Shown piece by piece: positions 16,829 to 26,106 of a DNA stretch of 64,000 nucleotides (within the stretch, counting starts at the first letter, position 1; each line of letters opens with the position of its first letter). A model generated the notes under the pieces. That model did not search any database and was not told the DNA's origin. It saw only the letters and a program-made list of their open reading frames with translations. The DNA comes from Clostridia bacterium. GTDB taxonomy: Bacteria > Bacillota > Clostridia > UBA1381. The translations under genes and the position numbers were made by a program. The stretch lies in the NCBI GenBank assembly GCA_900751885.1, contig CAADTH010000068.1, forward strand, positions 299,421-363,420, read 5' to 3'.

Positions 16829-16996
16829 TTATGATGAGATAGTAAGGATTTCATCTAGTTTCGTAATCATCCGTACGACTGGCTCGTGATATTCTTTCTT
16901 TTGTTTTTCTAAAACTAATAGGCATTGATACAGAAATTCCATTACTTTTTTATCTTCTGTCAAAAGTCCCTCTTTTCCTTGTTCCTTCTTCAACAT
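16829..16996 (-). CDS. Small helical protein, 55 residues, unknown
   Basis: An ORF with a strong ribosome site (GGAGGGGG, 7 bases before the ATG at 16996). It begins MLKKEQGKEGLLTEDKKVM and continues through a long amphipathic helix to a C-terminal RMITKLDEILTISS. There is no cysteine pair, signal peptide or membrane segment. It ends near the terminator at 16736-16771, which has a T-run on this strand too. It lies between the secreted-protein gene and the CRISPR array and I recognise no family. Confidence 0.55.
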   Translation of the reverse strand: MLKKEQGKEGLLTEDKKVMEFLYQCLLVLEKQKKEYHEPVVRMITKLDEILTISS

Positions 16997-17044
16997 AGAT
17001 GTTCCCCCTCCGTCCTGTTACGATACTGTATTCTATAATATCTC

Positions 17045-17075
17045 CCATTCTAACGCGCATTCATACGAACGCGAC
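17045..17075 (-). repeat. Decayed CRISPR repeat at the distal end of the array
   Basis: Aligned to the consensus from its right end, about 16 of 22 bases agree (CATACG and GCGAC are kept). Several changes fall in the stem, yet GCGTTC can still pair with GAATGC. The distance to the next repeat is 37 bases, close to a normal spacer. It looks like an old terminal repeat that has drifted. Confidence 0.5.
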
Positions 17076-17112
17076 GACTGCTACTATGTCTGCTCCAACT
17101 CACATTACTTGA

Positions 17113-18053
17113 ATTTCAATTCACGCACCCATACGGGTGCGACTTTAACGTGAGTAGACCAGATACGGTACCCGACATTTCAACTCACGCACCCATACGG
17201 GTGCGACAAACAAATCCGAGACTTAATTTCTCAATTTGAACATTTCAACTCACGCACCCATGTGGGTGCGACCGGGATAATTGTCCCTTGTCCGGATGTA
17301 ACCTGAATTTCAACTCACGCACCCATGCGGGTGCGACGGGTATTCAGCCGTATATTGGGACACACTGGACGATTTCAACTCACGCACCCATACGGGTGCG
17401 ACAAAATGTCCCCAAATATCACAAACCGCCAATCGATTTCAACTCACGCACCCATGCGGGTGCGACGTGTTCGGGACGGCTGGAAAGGGCAAGGCATGTA
17501 ATTTCAACTCACGCACCCATACGGGCGCGACCTTACAATTATCGACCTCTTGGACTGCGGCGTTATCATTTCAACTCACGCACCCATACGGGTGCGACAA
17601 GTCCCAGTAACGCCTATATTTGTTGATGTAACATTTCAACTCACGCACCCATACGGGTGCGACAAGCAAATTGTGTTGTGATACGGCGTTTTCAGGCATT
17701 TCAACTCACGCACCCATACGGGTGCGACAGACAAAGCCTTTAGTATGCTTATGAACCTTATAATTTCAACTCACGCACCCATACGGGTGCGACTTGAAAA
17801 AGAAAATATCTTCTATATGGCGGAAAGTCATTTCAACTCACGCACCCATACGGGTGCGACTGGAGCAGAACGCCGAATTATAGGGAGGTGGGATATTTCA
17901 ACTCACGCACCCATACGGGTGCGACATCACCTCCAATATAGCAATTCTAACATAGATAATTTCAACTCACGCACCCATACGGGTGCGACTTAAAATCTAC
18001 GTGAGTTTAATTCGATGTAATAATTTCAACTCACGCACCCATACGGGTGCGAC
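17113..18053 (-). CRISPR. CRISPR array, 15 repeats and 14 spacers, type I-C-like repeat
   Basis: The repeat is 31 bases and on the plus strand begins ATTTCAACTCACG and ends GGGTGCGAC. Read on the minus strand it begins GTCGCACCC and ends GTTGAAAT, the I-C pattern, with an internal stem GCACCC / GGGTGC. Repeats start at 17113, 17177, 17242, 17307, 17372, 17436, 17501, 17568, 17633, 17698, 17763, 17830, 17895, 17959 and 18023. Spacers are 33-36 bases and all different. The leftmost repeat carries a substitution (AATTC), which marks it as the old end. Repeats 3 to 7 also hold single changes in the loop or stem. No cas genes are in the window. Confidence 0.97.
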
Positions 18054-18102
18054 AGCAAAAACAGAGAATTCATTTCCCTTTTTCCCTGCCTTCATTAGAT
18101 AC

Positions 18103-18131
18103 ATTATACAACATTTCCCTCTATTACGCAA
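18103..18131 (-). promoter_or_regulatory. Promoter in the CRISPR leader
   Basis: -35 TTGCGT (18126-18131), 17-bp spacer, -10 TATAAT (18103-18108), firing toward the array about 50 bases before the first repeat. This fixes the leader at the right end and the minus strand as the crRNA strand. Confidence 0.75.
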
Positions 18132-18178
18132 CAAAAATATTTTCCATCCCTGCATTTCAAGCTATTTTCCCTATCAAA

Positions 18179-18270
18179 ACAGGTGCGAATCCCCCGGCGT
18201 TTCCATGTTCACTTGGGGTTCGCACCTAGGCATGGGAGAGTCGAATATCATATGAGCTTCGACTCCCCAT
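18179..18270. repeat. Two adjacent inverted repeats between the CRISPR leader and tRNA-Glu
   Basis: First: AGGTGCGAA (18181-18189) pairs with TTCGCACCT (18219-18227), with an inner CCCC/GGGG. Second: GAGTCGAA (18238-18245) pairs with TTCGACTC (18258-18265), extended by GGG/CCC. The second loop contains CGAATATCATATGA, a core also found in the palindrome at 41431-41484. Neither has a U-run. No ORF here is convincing. Confidence 0.5.
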
Positions 18271-18289
18271 ACCCAAATGTATATCCTAA

Positions 18290-18329
18290 AAAACAAAAAT
18301 CCCTGAAACTACTTGTTTCAGGGATTTTT
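18290..18329 (-). terminator. Terminator of tRNA-Glu
   Basis: 10-bp stem TCCCTGAAAC / GTTTCAGGGA, 5-base loop, followed on the minus strand by TTTTTGTTTTTT. It begins 2 bases after the encoded CCA. Confidence 0.85.
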
Positions 18330-18330
18330 C

Positions 18331-18405
18331 TGGTGACTCGTATGGGAATCGAACCCATGTTGCCGCCGTGAGAGGGCGGAGTCTTAACCGCTTGACCAAC
18401 GAGCC
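18331..18405 (-). tRNA. tRNA-Glu (anticodon CUC)
   Basis: 75 bases, acceptor GGCTCGT/ACGAGTC, anticodon stem CCGCC/GGCGG with loop CTCTCAC giving CTC. CCA is encoded. Single-gene unit. Confidence 0.93.
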
Positions 18406-18541
18406 ATACAGCTTTGTTATCATACCATCTTTTTGTCGATTTGTCAAGCCTGTTTTTGAAATTCCTTTTTAAAAAAACCATTATCCGTCCCAGCACACAT
18501 GTTATCCTGTACTTCCTCATTGGCACATCCCAGAGTGCCCA

Positions 18542-18580
18542 ACCGATACGGGACCTACAGGTCCAACAGGTGCTGGTGGC
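18542..18580 (+). other. Short collagen-like coding remnant
   Basis: One plus-strand frame reads TDTGPTGPTGAGGK, the Gly-Pro-Thr triplet pattern of exosporium or surface collagen-like proteins. It covers only about 13 codons, without a start or ribosome site, and then runs into unrelated sequence. It may be a relic of such a gene or chance. Confidence 0.2.
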
Positions 18581-18637
18581 AAGTTAGGACTAAATTTTCA
18601 CCACGCCCCCATGTGCGGCAAATGCGGCCGCTTTTCT

Positions 18638-18853
18638 TTACTCCTCGCCCTTTTTGTGAAACTTCCCATTTTCGCTCCAAACAGACAGTAACCTGTCGAG
18701 CTCCGGCGTCCTTTCATACAAAAACGCAATCTTCTGCGTTTTCGGATGGCGCACCTCTTTGACCACAGAAAGTCCATTTTCCTTCAAAAACTGATTCATC
18801 TTTACAGAATAGCACCGGTAGCAATTCCTCGTATCTTCTTTTTCTTGTCTCAT
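18638..18853 (-). CDS. Small conserved protein, DUF5659-like, 71 residues
   Basis: A short soluble protein with the pattern CYRCYSVKMNQFLKENGL, then a middle segment HPKTQKIAFLYERT and a C-terminal LDRLLSVW. This resembles the DUF5659 family of small clostridial proteins with no known role. GAGGGATG precedes the start. It lies 76 bases downstream of nothing transcribed on its strand and 77 bases left of the mnmA stop, so it is at the 3' side of mnmA and could be its last cotranscribed gene. Confidence 0.6.
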   Translation of the reverse strand: MRQEKEDTRNCYRCYSVKMNQFLKENGLSVVKEVRHPKTQKIAFLYERTPELDRLLSVWSENGKFHKKGEE

Positions 18854-18929
18854 TTCATCCCTCTTTTCTGTCTTATCCTATCATGTTATTCCCAAAAAGT
18901 AAATACGCTTTCAAAACAAACCCGCCATG

Positions 18930-19991
18930 CTATACCACACAGCCCCCTCCGACCACCTCATCACCGTCATAAAACACCACTGCCTGTCCCGGTGTGACAG
19001 CCCTCTGCGGCTGGCCGAACACAACCTCCACTCTGCCATCCTCTGCCGGACGAATCACAGCAGGCGTGGGCTTTGCCTGATACCGCACCTTCACCGACAC
19101 CTCCATCGGCTCCGTCAGCTTGTCAATCGAGATAAAATTCACATCCTCCGCAATCAATCCCTCGGAAAATTCCATCCCCTTGTCCCCAAGCGTAATCGTG
19201 TTATTCTCTGCATCCATCTTCATCACAAACATCGGACGCCCATACGCGCCGATTCCCTTTCTCTGACCAATGGTGTAATAGATTAATCCCTTGTGTGTGC
19301 CAATTACATTTCCTTTTACATCCAAAATATCGCCTTCCCTTGGCTCATAGTCTGCATACTCACGGATGAATTCGGCATAATCTCCATTTTCCACAAAGCA
19401 AATCTCCTGGCTGTCCGGCTTGTTTGCCACGGAAAGACCCAATTTCTCCGCCAGCTCTCTGACCTCCGGCTTCGTATAGCTGCCAAGCGGCATCAGTGTG
19501 TGGGCAAGCTGCTCCTGCGTAAAATTGTATAGCACATAGCTCTGATCCTTCTGTGCCGCATCCGACATCCGCAGGCTGTAACGCCCTGTCTGTTCATTTT
19601 TTTCTATTTTTGCATAGTGTCCTGTCGCCACATAATCCATTCCCATCGCCATGGCACGCTTGTACATGGCGTCGAATTTTAAATACCTGTTACACGCGAT
19701 ACATGGATTCGGCGTCCTGCCGCGGCAATACTCATCCACAAAATAGTCTACGACCTTTTCGCGAAATAATTCCTTCAAATTCATCACATAAAATTCAATC
19801 CCCAGCTTGTCACACACGCGCCGCGCATCCTCAACCGCGGACTCGGCACAGCAGCCCTCGTGCGTACACGAGTCACTGTACGTCCACAGGCGCATCGTCA
19901 CACCAATCACCTCATACCCCTGCTGCTGTAACAGTGCCGCCGCGACAGAGCTATCCACGCCGCCCGACATGCCAATCATGACCTTTTTCAT
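18930..19991 (-). CDS. mnmA: tRNA-specific 2-thiouridylase MnmA
   Basis: 353-residue enzyme that thiolates U34 in tRNA-Lys, tRNA-Glu and tRNA-Gln. The PP-loop SGGVDSS is at residues 9-15, a catalytic Cys lies in NPCIACN (Cys100), and the second in QEICFV (Cys198). The segments GHYAKIE and KDQSYVLY are also typical. I start at the ATG at 19991 because GGGAGG is 5 bases upstream. The sulfur donor is usually a nearby cysteine desulfurase, but none is visible here. Confidence 0.96.
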   Translation of the reverse strand: MKKVMIGMSGGVDSSVAAALLQQQGYEVIGVTMRLWTYSDSCTHEGCCAESAVEDARRVCDKLGIEFYVMNLKELFREKVVDYFVDEYCRGRTPNPCIACNRYLKFDAMYKRAMAMGMDYVATGHYAKIEKNEQTGRYSLRMSDAAQKDQSYVLYNFTQEQLAHTLMPLGSYTKPEVRELAEKLGLSVANKPDSQEICFVENGDYAEFIREYADYEPREGDILDVKGNVIGTHKGLIYYTIGQRKGIGAYGRPMFVMKMDAENNTITLGDKGMEFSEGLIAEDVNFISIDKLTEPMEVSVKVRYQAKPTPAVIRPAEDGRVEVVFGQPQRAVTPGQAVVFYDGDEVVGGGCVV

Positions 19992-20011
19992 CGCATCCTC
20001 CCATATCAAAA

Positions 20012-20040
20012 CAAAAGACAGGCTCCCTACCTGTCTTTTG
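20012..20040 (-). terminator. Terminator of metY
   Basis: 11-bp stem CAAAAGACAGG / CCTGTCTTTTG with a 7-base loop, followed on the minus strand by TTTTGTTTTG. Confidence 0.8.
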
Positions 20041-20102
20041 CAAGTTCCGCTCTTTTATAGCACCTTTTCCTCCATTATATCAAGTCCGTTTAAAAATTGC
20101 AA

Positions 20103-21386
20103 TCAAAATGTTTTTTCGAACGCTTGCTCTAAGTCATTGATTAAATCCCGGGCGCTCTCAATTCCAATCGAAAGCCGGATGGTATTCGGTGCGATGCCGC
20201 TCTCTAAAAGCGCCTGCCCAGACAGCTGGGAATGGGTCGTGCTTGCAGGATGCACCGCTAAAGATTTCGCATCCGCTACATTCGCAAGGTCTGAGAAAAT
20301 TTCCAGATTGTCGATAAACCGCTTTGCCTCTGCCTCGCCGCCCTGAATGCGGAAGGTGAAAATCGAGCCGGTTCCGCGCGGAAAATACCGCTTGGCAAGG
20401 TCATTGTATTTATTTCCCGGAAGTCCCACGTACTCGACCGCTTCCACTCTGTCATGCCCATGCAAAAACGCCGCAACCTGCTTCGCGTTTTCCACATGCC
20501 GCTCTACGCGAAGCGACAGTGTTTCCAATCCCTGCAGGAATAAAAACGAGTGAAACGGCGATAAGCATGCGCCCGTGTCGCGGAGCAAAATCGCGCGAAT
20601 CCGCGTGATGAACGCCGCCGCGCCAACATCGTTTACATAGCTGATGCCGTGATAGCTTACATCAGGCTCCACAAGCTTCGGAAACCTTCCGGACGCCGCC
20701 CAGTCAAACTTGCCAGAATCCACAATCACGCCGCCGATGCTTGTGCCATGTCCTCCGATAAATTTTGTCGCAGAATGCACCACGATATCCGCTCCAAACT
20801 CAATCGGGCGAATCAGATACGGCGTTCCGAACGTATTATCCACAATCAGCGGCACGCCATGCTCATGTGCAATTTGTGCCACCTTCTCCATGTCGATGAT
20901 ATTCGAGTTTGGATTGCCCAGAGACTCGATGAATACTGCCTTTGTCTCTGGCGTTATCGCCTGCCTGAAATGTTCCGGCTCGTCTGGATCCACGAATGTG
21001 GTAATGATTCCGTAGTCCGGCAGAGTATTTTCAAGCAGATTATATGTGCCGCCGTACAGCGTGTTCGCCGCAACGATATGTCCGCCGCCCGGCGCGGCAT
21101 TCAAGATAGAATAGGTAATCGCCGCTGACCCTGACGCCACCGCAAGCGCCGCCACGCCACCCTCGAGCACTGCCATGCGTTCCTCAAACACCGCGTTCGT
21201 GGGATTCGTCAGTCTGGAATAGATATTTCCGCTTGCGCGAAGCGCAAACAAGTCCTCTGCGTTTTGCGTGTCCTCAAACACATACGATGTGGTCTGATAA
21301 ATCGGCACCGCGCGCGACCGCGTCACAGAATCGACACTCTGTCCCGCGTGTACCTGCAAGGTCTCAAATCCAAGCTCTTGTTTCAT
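20103..21386 (-). CDS. metY: O-acetylhomoserine sulfhydrylase / aminocarboxypropyltransferase
   Basis: 427-residue PLP enzyme of the Cys/Met metabolism family that makes homocysteine from O-acetylhomoserine and sulfide. The N-terminus GFETLQVHAGQ is typical of the MetY group. The PLP lysine is Lys208 in VVHSATKFIGGHG, and SGSAAITYS precedes it. GGAGG precedes the ATG. It provides homocysteine for metH and metF at the other end of the window. No SAM riboswitch is visible in its short leader. Confidence 0.94.
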   Translation of the reverse strand: MKQELGFETLQVHAGQSVDSVTRSRAVPIYQTTSYVFEDTQNAEDLFALRASGNIYSRLTNPTNAVFEERMAVLEGGVAALAVASGSAAITYSILNAAPGGGHIVAANTLYGGTYNLLENTLPDYGIITTFVDPDEPEHFRQAITPETKAVFIESLGNPNSNIIDMEKVAQIAHEHGVPLIVDNTFGTPYLIRPIEFGADIVVHSATKFIGGHGTSIGGVIVDSGKFDWAASGRFPKLVEPDVSYHGISYVNDVGAAAFITRIRAILLRDTGACLSPFHSFLFLQGLETLSLRVERHVENAKQVAAFLHGHDRVEAVEYVGLPGNKYNDLAKRYFPRGTGSIFTFRIQGGEAEAKRFIDNLEIFSDLANVADAKSLAVHPASTTHSQLSGQALLESGIAPNTIRLSIGIESARDLINDLEQAFEKTF

Positions 21387-21459
21387 CCGCTCTCCTCCTC
21401 GATTTCCTAGTGTTAAAATATGAATTCATCATACCTGATTTTCTCTCATCTGTCAAGCC

Positions 21460-22116
21460 TTACGCTTGTATTTTTGCAAGCAATTCCAGCGGCTTTTCGA
21501 TAATACAATCCGCCCCTGCCGCACAAAGCTCCGCCTCGCCGCGAAATCCCCACAGTACGCCCACTGTCATCATGCCTGCACGCTGTCCCGTCTGGATATC
21601 CACATTGGTATCCCCAATGAATGCACACTCTGCGCAGTTTACTCCAAACACCTTTGCAATCTCAACCGCTCCTGCCGGATCAGGCTTGATTGGCACATTT
21701 GGCTTTTGCCCCACGCAGATATCAAAATATCCTCTTCCAAACATCTTCTCAACCACCTGCACCGCAACCGAATGCGGCTTGTTGGAACATACCGCAAGCT
21801 TCACTTTGCGTTCCTTCAGCTTCTTCAACAGCTCGGGTACGCCCTCATACGTCTGCGTGGCATAGAGTACGTCCGCCTGATACGCCCTGTCATACGACGC
21901 TCTCACCTTCTCAAACTCCTTTGGCGTATCACTTTTATATCCCTGCAGCATACGGTGAATCAGGATGTCCATTCCATCCCCCACCAGCATTTTATACCCA
22001 CTTTCTTCTATCGGCTCATACCCATGCTCCGCCAGCGCAAGATTTCCAAAATGCGCGATTGCCGGCAGGGAATTTGCCAGTGTTCCGTCCAAATCAAAGA
22101 TACATGCTTTTATCAT
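21460..22116 (-). CDS. HAD-superfamily phosphatase, phosphoglycolate phosphatase-like
   Basis: 218-residue HAD hydrolase with motif I FDLDGTLANS at residues 6-15, motif II CSNKPH, and motif III/IV GDTNVDIQTG. The cap is the helical C1 type, as in Gph. The ATG at 22116 follows AAAAGAGGAGAGG. The substrate cannot be told from sequence; phosphoglycolate or a similar sugar phosphate is likely. It is the last gene before the ABC exporter terminator. Confidence 0.85.
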   Translation of the reverse strand: MIKACIFDLDGTLANSLPAIAHFGNLALAEHGYEPIEESGYKMLVGDGMDILIHRMLQGYKSDTPKEFEKVRASYDRAYQADVLYATQTYEGVPELLKKLKERKVKLAVCSNKPHSVAVQVVEKMFGRGYFDICVGQKPNVPIKPDPAGAVEIAKVFGVNCAECAFIGDTNVDIQTGQRAGMMTVGVLWGFRGEAELCAAGADCIIEKPLELLAKIQA

Positions 22117-22193
22117 AGCCTCTCCTCTTTTCTGCTTTTCCCTATTGTATGAGATTCCTTGCGCCGCGTCAATATGCGTTTTCCACAAGGAAT

Positions 22194-22240
22194 CACACAA
22201 AAAGACCGCGATAATTTTGTTTATCACGGCCTTTTTGGTT
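22194..22240 (-). terminator. Terminator of the ABC exporter operon
   Basis: Imperfect stem with outer AAAAAG/CTTTTT and inner GATAA/TTATC, 5-6-base loop, and a T-run on the minus strand (CTTTTTGTG). Confidence 0.65.
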
Positions 22241-22377
22241 AATAAAAATATTAAGGGGAAGGTATTTTGTGTAAACTATGTTTCGTTTACAAGTATTACT
22301 ATACCACGAACTTATGTATAATTTATGACCACTTTATGAACAATTTATTATTTTTTTCTAAACTTCTTTTTCCCCTA

Positions 22378-24159
22378 TCAGCTGTTCTCCAAAAACGCGT
22401 ACTGCGCGGTATACAGCCTATAATACGCCCCCTGCTTTTCCATCAGCTCATCATGGCTTCCGCTCTCGATAATGCGCCCCTTGTCAATATACATAATCCG
22501 GTCGGCGTTCTTGATTGTGGACAGTCTGTGTGCGATGACAAAGCTGGTTCTGCCCTCCAGCAAACGGTCCAGACCTCTCTGAAGCATCATCTCCGTCTCT
22601 GTATCAATGGAGGAGGTCGCCTCATCCAAAATCAAAATCTTCGGGTCAGCCAAAAGCGCGCGCGCAAAGGAAATCAACTGGCGCTGTCCTGCCGACAATC
22701 TCGACCCACGCTCATTTACCTCCGTATTGTATCCTTCCTCCATCTTCTGGATAAATTCATCTGCGCACACGGTTCTTGCCGCTTCCCTGATTTCGTCGTC
22801 CGTCGCGTCCAGCTTTGAGTAGCGGATATTGTCGCGAATCGTGCCGGAAAAGATGAACGTATCCTGGAGCATGACGCCCATCTGACGGCGGAGGGATTGG
22901 AGTGTCACCTTGCTGATATCCTCGCCGTCAATCAAAATCCTGCCGTCCGTAAGATTGTAAAACCGGCTTAAAAGATTGATGACCGTCGTCTTTCCCGCAC
23001 CGGTCGGACCGACGAGCGCGATGGTCTCTCCCTGCTTCACCTCAAACGACACATCATTTAAAATCATCTGCTTTGGTTCATACGCAAAATATACGTGGTC
23101 AAATTTCACATCTCCATGAATTTCCGGCATCTTTTTTGCATCCGGCAAATCCTTGACATTCGGCTCCTCATCCAACAGCTCAAATACCCGCTCCATATAC
23201 GCGGACGCCGTCGTCAGGGAGTTATATTGGTTGGCAAGATTCACAACCGGATTCCAAAACATTGTCACATAGATGGTAAACTGCGTCAGCATACCAATCG
23301 TAATACCATTGCCAAAATGATAGATTCCATACACATATAAAAGCAGCATTGCTACAATCGAGGCAATATCCACCATCGGTCCGATTGCCTGTGCAATCCT
23401 CTGCGCACGCATCCACTTTCCCCTTGTCTGAGACACCATATCGTGAAAAATTTCCTGATTGAAGTGCTCTCTTGAATACGCCTGTGTCACCTTCATGCCA
23501 GAAATACTCTCCTGGATGTACGCTGTCAGATTAGAATTTTTCGCGCTGTATTCCTGCCATGCGCGGTGCAGGCTGGTTTTCATCAGAAAAATCGCGATAA
23601 CGAACACAGGGAACGGCGCCATCGCCACCAGTGCAAGCTTCCAGTTCACCACGAGCATGACCACGAGAATTACCACCACATTGAATAAATCTGTGATGAT
23701 GTTGACAAGCCCATTGGACAATAGGTCACTCAGCGAATTGACATACTGCACCACACGCACTAAAATTTTCCCATGCGGGCGGTTGTCAAAGTAAGTAAAT
23801 GGCAGCTTTTGAAGATGCGTAAACACGGCGTTTCGAAGCGATGCCACCACATTCTGCCCCACATCGTTCATGGAACGAATCTTGTATTTTGTGATAAACA
23901 CCGTAATAAGCGTAATCACTGTAAGTACAATTGCCGCGATGATAATGGAACTGATGTGCCCATTCGGGATAAATTTATCAATCGTAATTTTCAGAATCTC
24001 TGGTGTAATAACATTTGCAATTCCTGTCAGAAGCATCAAAAGTGTAATCACTGTCACTGTCTTTTTGTACGGCTTCATGTATTGTAAGAGTCGCACCAGA
24101 TATTCCATCTTAAATTCCGCTTCCAGCTCTTCATCGATATCCACTTTATTTCGTGCCAT
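22378..24159 (-). CDS. ABC exporter half-transporter with catalytic ATPase site
   Basis: 593-residue protein with a six-helix membrane domain (about 30-320) and an ATPase domain. Walker A GPTGAGKT, signature LSAGQRQ, Walker B ILILDEATSSID with the catalytic Glu present, and IAHR. The signature is altered from LSGGQ. The start at 24159 follows GGAGGTGACG and overlaps the 3' end of the partner gene. With that partner it should form a heterodimeric exporter of the BmrC/D or TM287/288 type. The cargo is unknown. Confidence 0.93.
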   Translation of the reverse strand: MARNKVDIDEELEAEFKMEYLVRLLQYMKPYKKTVTVITLLMLLTGIANVITPEILKITIDKFIPNGHISSIIIAAIVLTVITLITVFITKYKIRSMNDVGQNVVASLRNAVFTHLQKLPFTYFDNRPHGKILVRVVQYVNSLSDLLSNGLVNIITDLFNVVVILVVMLVVNWKLALVAMAPFPVFVIAIFLMKTSLHRAWQEYSAKNSNLTAYIQESISGMKVTQAYSREHFNQEIFHDMVSQTRGKWMRAQRIAQAIGPMVDIASIVAMLLLYVYGIYHFGNGITIGMLTQFTIYVTMFWNPVVNLANQYNSLTTASAYMERVFELLDEEPNVKDLPDAKKMPEIHGDVKFDHVYFAYEPKQMILNDVSFEVKQGETIALVGPTGAGKTTVINLLSRFYNLTDGRILIDGEDISKVTLQSLRRQMGVMLQDTFIFSGTIRDNIRYSKLDATDDEIREAARTVCADEFIQKMEEGYNTEVNERGSRLSAGQRQLISFARALLADPKILILDEATSSIDTETEMMLQRGLDRLLEGRTSFVIAHRLSTIKNADRIMYIDKGRIIESGSHDELMEKQGAYYRLYTAQYAFLENS

Positions 24160-25969
24160 TTTCGTCACCTCCTGCCGCTTTGTAGAAGCTGTCGAAATCA
24201 CCCATCTGATTTTCATACACGCTTCGGTAATACGCCTCCTCCACCGGACGGTGAATCAGGTTCTCATGCGTACCATATTCAATAATCTGTCCGTCACTCA
24301 GCACCAAAATCAAATCCGCGCTTTTTACCGATGAGATGCGGTGCGCAATGATAAAGGTCGTCCGGTCAGAAAAATAATCCTTCAGCGTCTGCTGGATGAA
24401 GTGCTCCGTCTCCATATCCACCGCCGAGGTGGTATCATCCAAAACCAGAATAGACGGATCTTTTAGAAGTGCCCTGGCAAGCGCAATTCTCTGCTTCTGT
24501 CCCCCGGACAGTCCCACGCCGCGCTCGCCGACAATCGTGTCATACCCTTCCTCCATTCCTCGGATAAAATTGTCTGCGTCCGCCGCCTGCGACACCCTTT
24601 TGACCTCCTCAAATGACGCGGATGGATTCCCATATGCGATATTTCCCTCAATCGTGTCGGAAAACAGGAAAATATCCTGCATCGCCGTGGCAATATTTTC
24701 GCGAAGCTTGTATAAATCAATGTCTCTGATATTGATTCCGTCAATCAATATCTCCCCATCTGACACGTCATAAAAGCGGCTAATCAGGTTGATCAGCGTG
24801 GATTTTCCAGAGCCGGTCGGACCGATAATTGCCACCGTTTGCCCGGGCTGTGCCTTGAAGCTGATATCCTTTAGGACATAATCGTCATCATACTTGAAAT
24901 TCACATGGCGAAATTCCACCTCACCGTTGAATTTTTCTACCTTGACCTTTTCCTTTTCCAGCTCCGGATTGATTTTCGGCTCTGTCTCAAGCATCTCCTG
25001 AATCCGCTCTGTGCTCGCGACCGCGCGCTGCATCTCGCTCATCAGCCATCCTGACATGCGAAGCGGATTGTTGATTGCCCACAACAGCCCATTGAAAGTT
25101 ACAATCTCACCGATGGATACCTTCCCATACACGGCAAGTATTCCTCCGGCGATAATCAAAATGACATTGAGCATCCCTGCAAAAAAATCAAGTCTCGGTA
25201 TGTACTTTGCCTGTACCTTTGCCACCGCCCTGTTTGCGTTGCCATAATTTTGGTTTCTCTCCTCAAATTTCGAAACCTCATAGTCTTCCCTCGCAAATGC
25301 CTTCACGACGCGGTTTCCGCCAATATTCTCCTGCACTGCCGAGTTGAGCGCGGAAAATTTTTCGCGCACGCCGTGGTGCTTTGGGCGGACATGCTTTGCC
25401 ATTAGCCCAGAAAACACCATGACAAACGGTACGACCACAATCAGGCAAAGCGTGAGCAGCGGACTGATTAACAGCATCGCAATGATTGCCCCGATAAACA
25501 GCACAACATTCTCAAAGGAAATAAAAAAGGTATACGCACTGAAATGACGGAGCATATCACAGTCAGATGTCATTTTTGTCATGATATCTCCTGTGCGGTT
25601 CTTGTCAAAAAAGTCAAAATCCAGTATGCTCAGCTTTTGGTATAAATCCTCTCGAAGTGACTGAAGCATAGACTGTGAGATGATTTCCGTGTTATACCTG
25701 TAACAATACAGGCACACACTCCGCACAAGTGTCACAATCAAAATTGCGAGAATCAGCTCCAGCAACGCTGTATAAAGTCCAGCCGCCACCTGCGAGCCAC
25801 CTGTGAGCGCCTTCCATACAGGCTCTGCCACCTGGTCGACAATCAGCCCTGTAATTCTCGGGCGAATCACAATCAGCACGCTCGACAACAGGCTCAGCAT
25901 CAGCGCCAGACCAATCCGCCACTTTTGTTTTTTGAGATAACCGTAAATGAATTTTAGCGATTTTCCCAT
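24146..25969 (-). CDS. ABC exporter half-transporter with degenerate ATPase site
   Basis: 607-residue partner of the preceding gene. Six-helix membrane domain, then Walker A GPTGSGKS, signature LSGGQKQ, and Walker B ILVLDDTTSAVD, in which Asp replaces the catalytic Glu. One non-canonical and one canonical ATP site is the rule in heterodimeric multidrug exporters. The ATG at 25969 follows GGGAGGGG. Upstream is a long leader with a short ORF and a terminator (26107-26296). Confidence 0.93.
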   Translation of the reverse strand: MGKSLKFIYGYLKKQKWRIGLALMLSLLSSVLIVIRPRITGLIVDQVAEPVWKALTGGSQVAAGLYTALLELILAILIVTLVRSVCLYCYRYNTEIISQSMLQSLREDLYQKLSILDFDFFDKNRTGDIMTKMTSDCDMLRHFSAYTFFISFENVVLFIGAIIAMLLISPLLTLCLIVVVPFVMVFSGLMAKHVRPKHHGVREKFSALNSAVQENIGGNRVVKAFAREDYEVSKFEERNQNYGNANRAVAKVQAKYIPRLDFFAGMLNVILIIAGGILAVYGKVSIGEIVTFNGLLWAINNPLRMSGWLMSEMQRAVASTERIQEMLETEPKINPELEKEKVKVEKFNGEVEFRHVNFKYDDDYVLKDISFKAQPGQTVAIIGPTGSGKSTLINLISRFYDVSDGEILIDGINIRDIDLYKLRENIATAMQDIFLFSDTIEGNIAYGNPSASFEEVKRVSQAADADNFIRGMEEGYDTIVGERGVGLSGGQKQRIALARALLKDPSILVLDDTTSAVDMETEHFIQQTLKDYFSDRTTFIIAHRISSVKSADLILVLSDGQIIEYGTHENLIHRPVEEAYYRSVYENQMGDFDSFYKAAGGDENGTK

Positions 25970-26106
25970 ACAATCTTCCCCTCCCTCATGCCATAAATAA
26001 ATGTAACATGTTCTATCTATTATACTGTTTCCTTCAGATATTTCAAGGGGTATTGAAGAAAAAAACGTATAAAATGGAGACTTTTTTCTCCTCTGTTTTT
26101 TCCACA

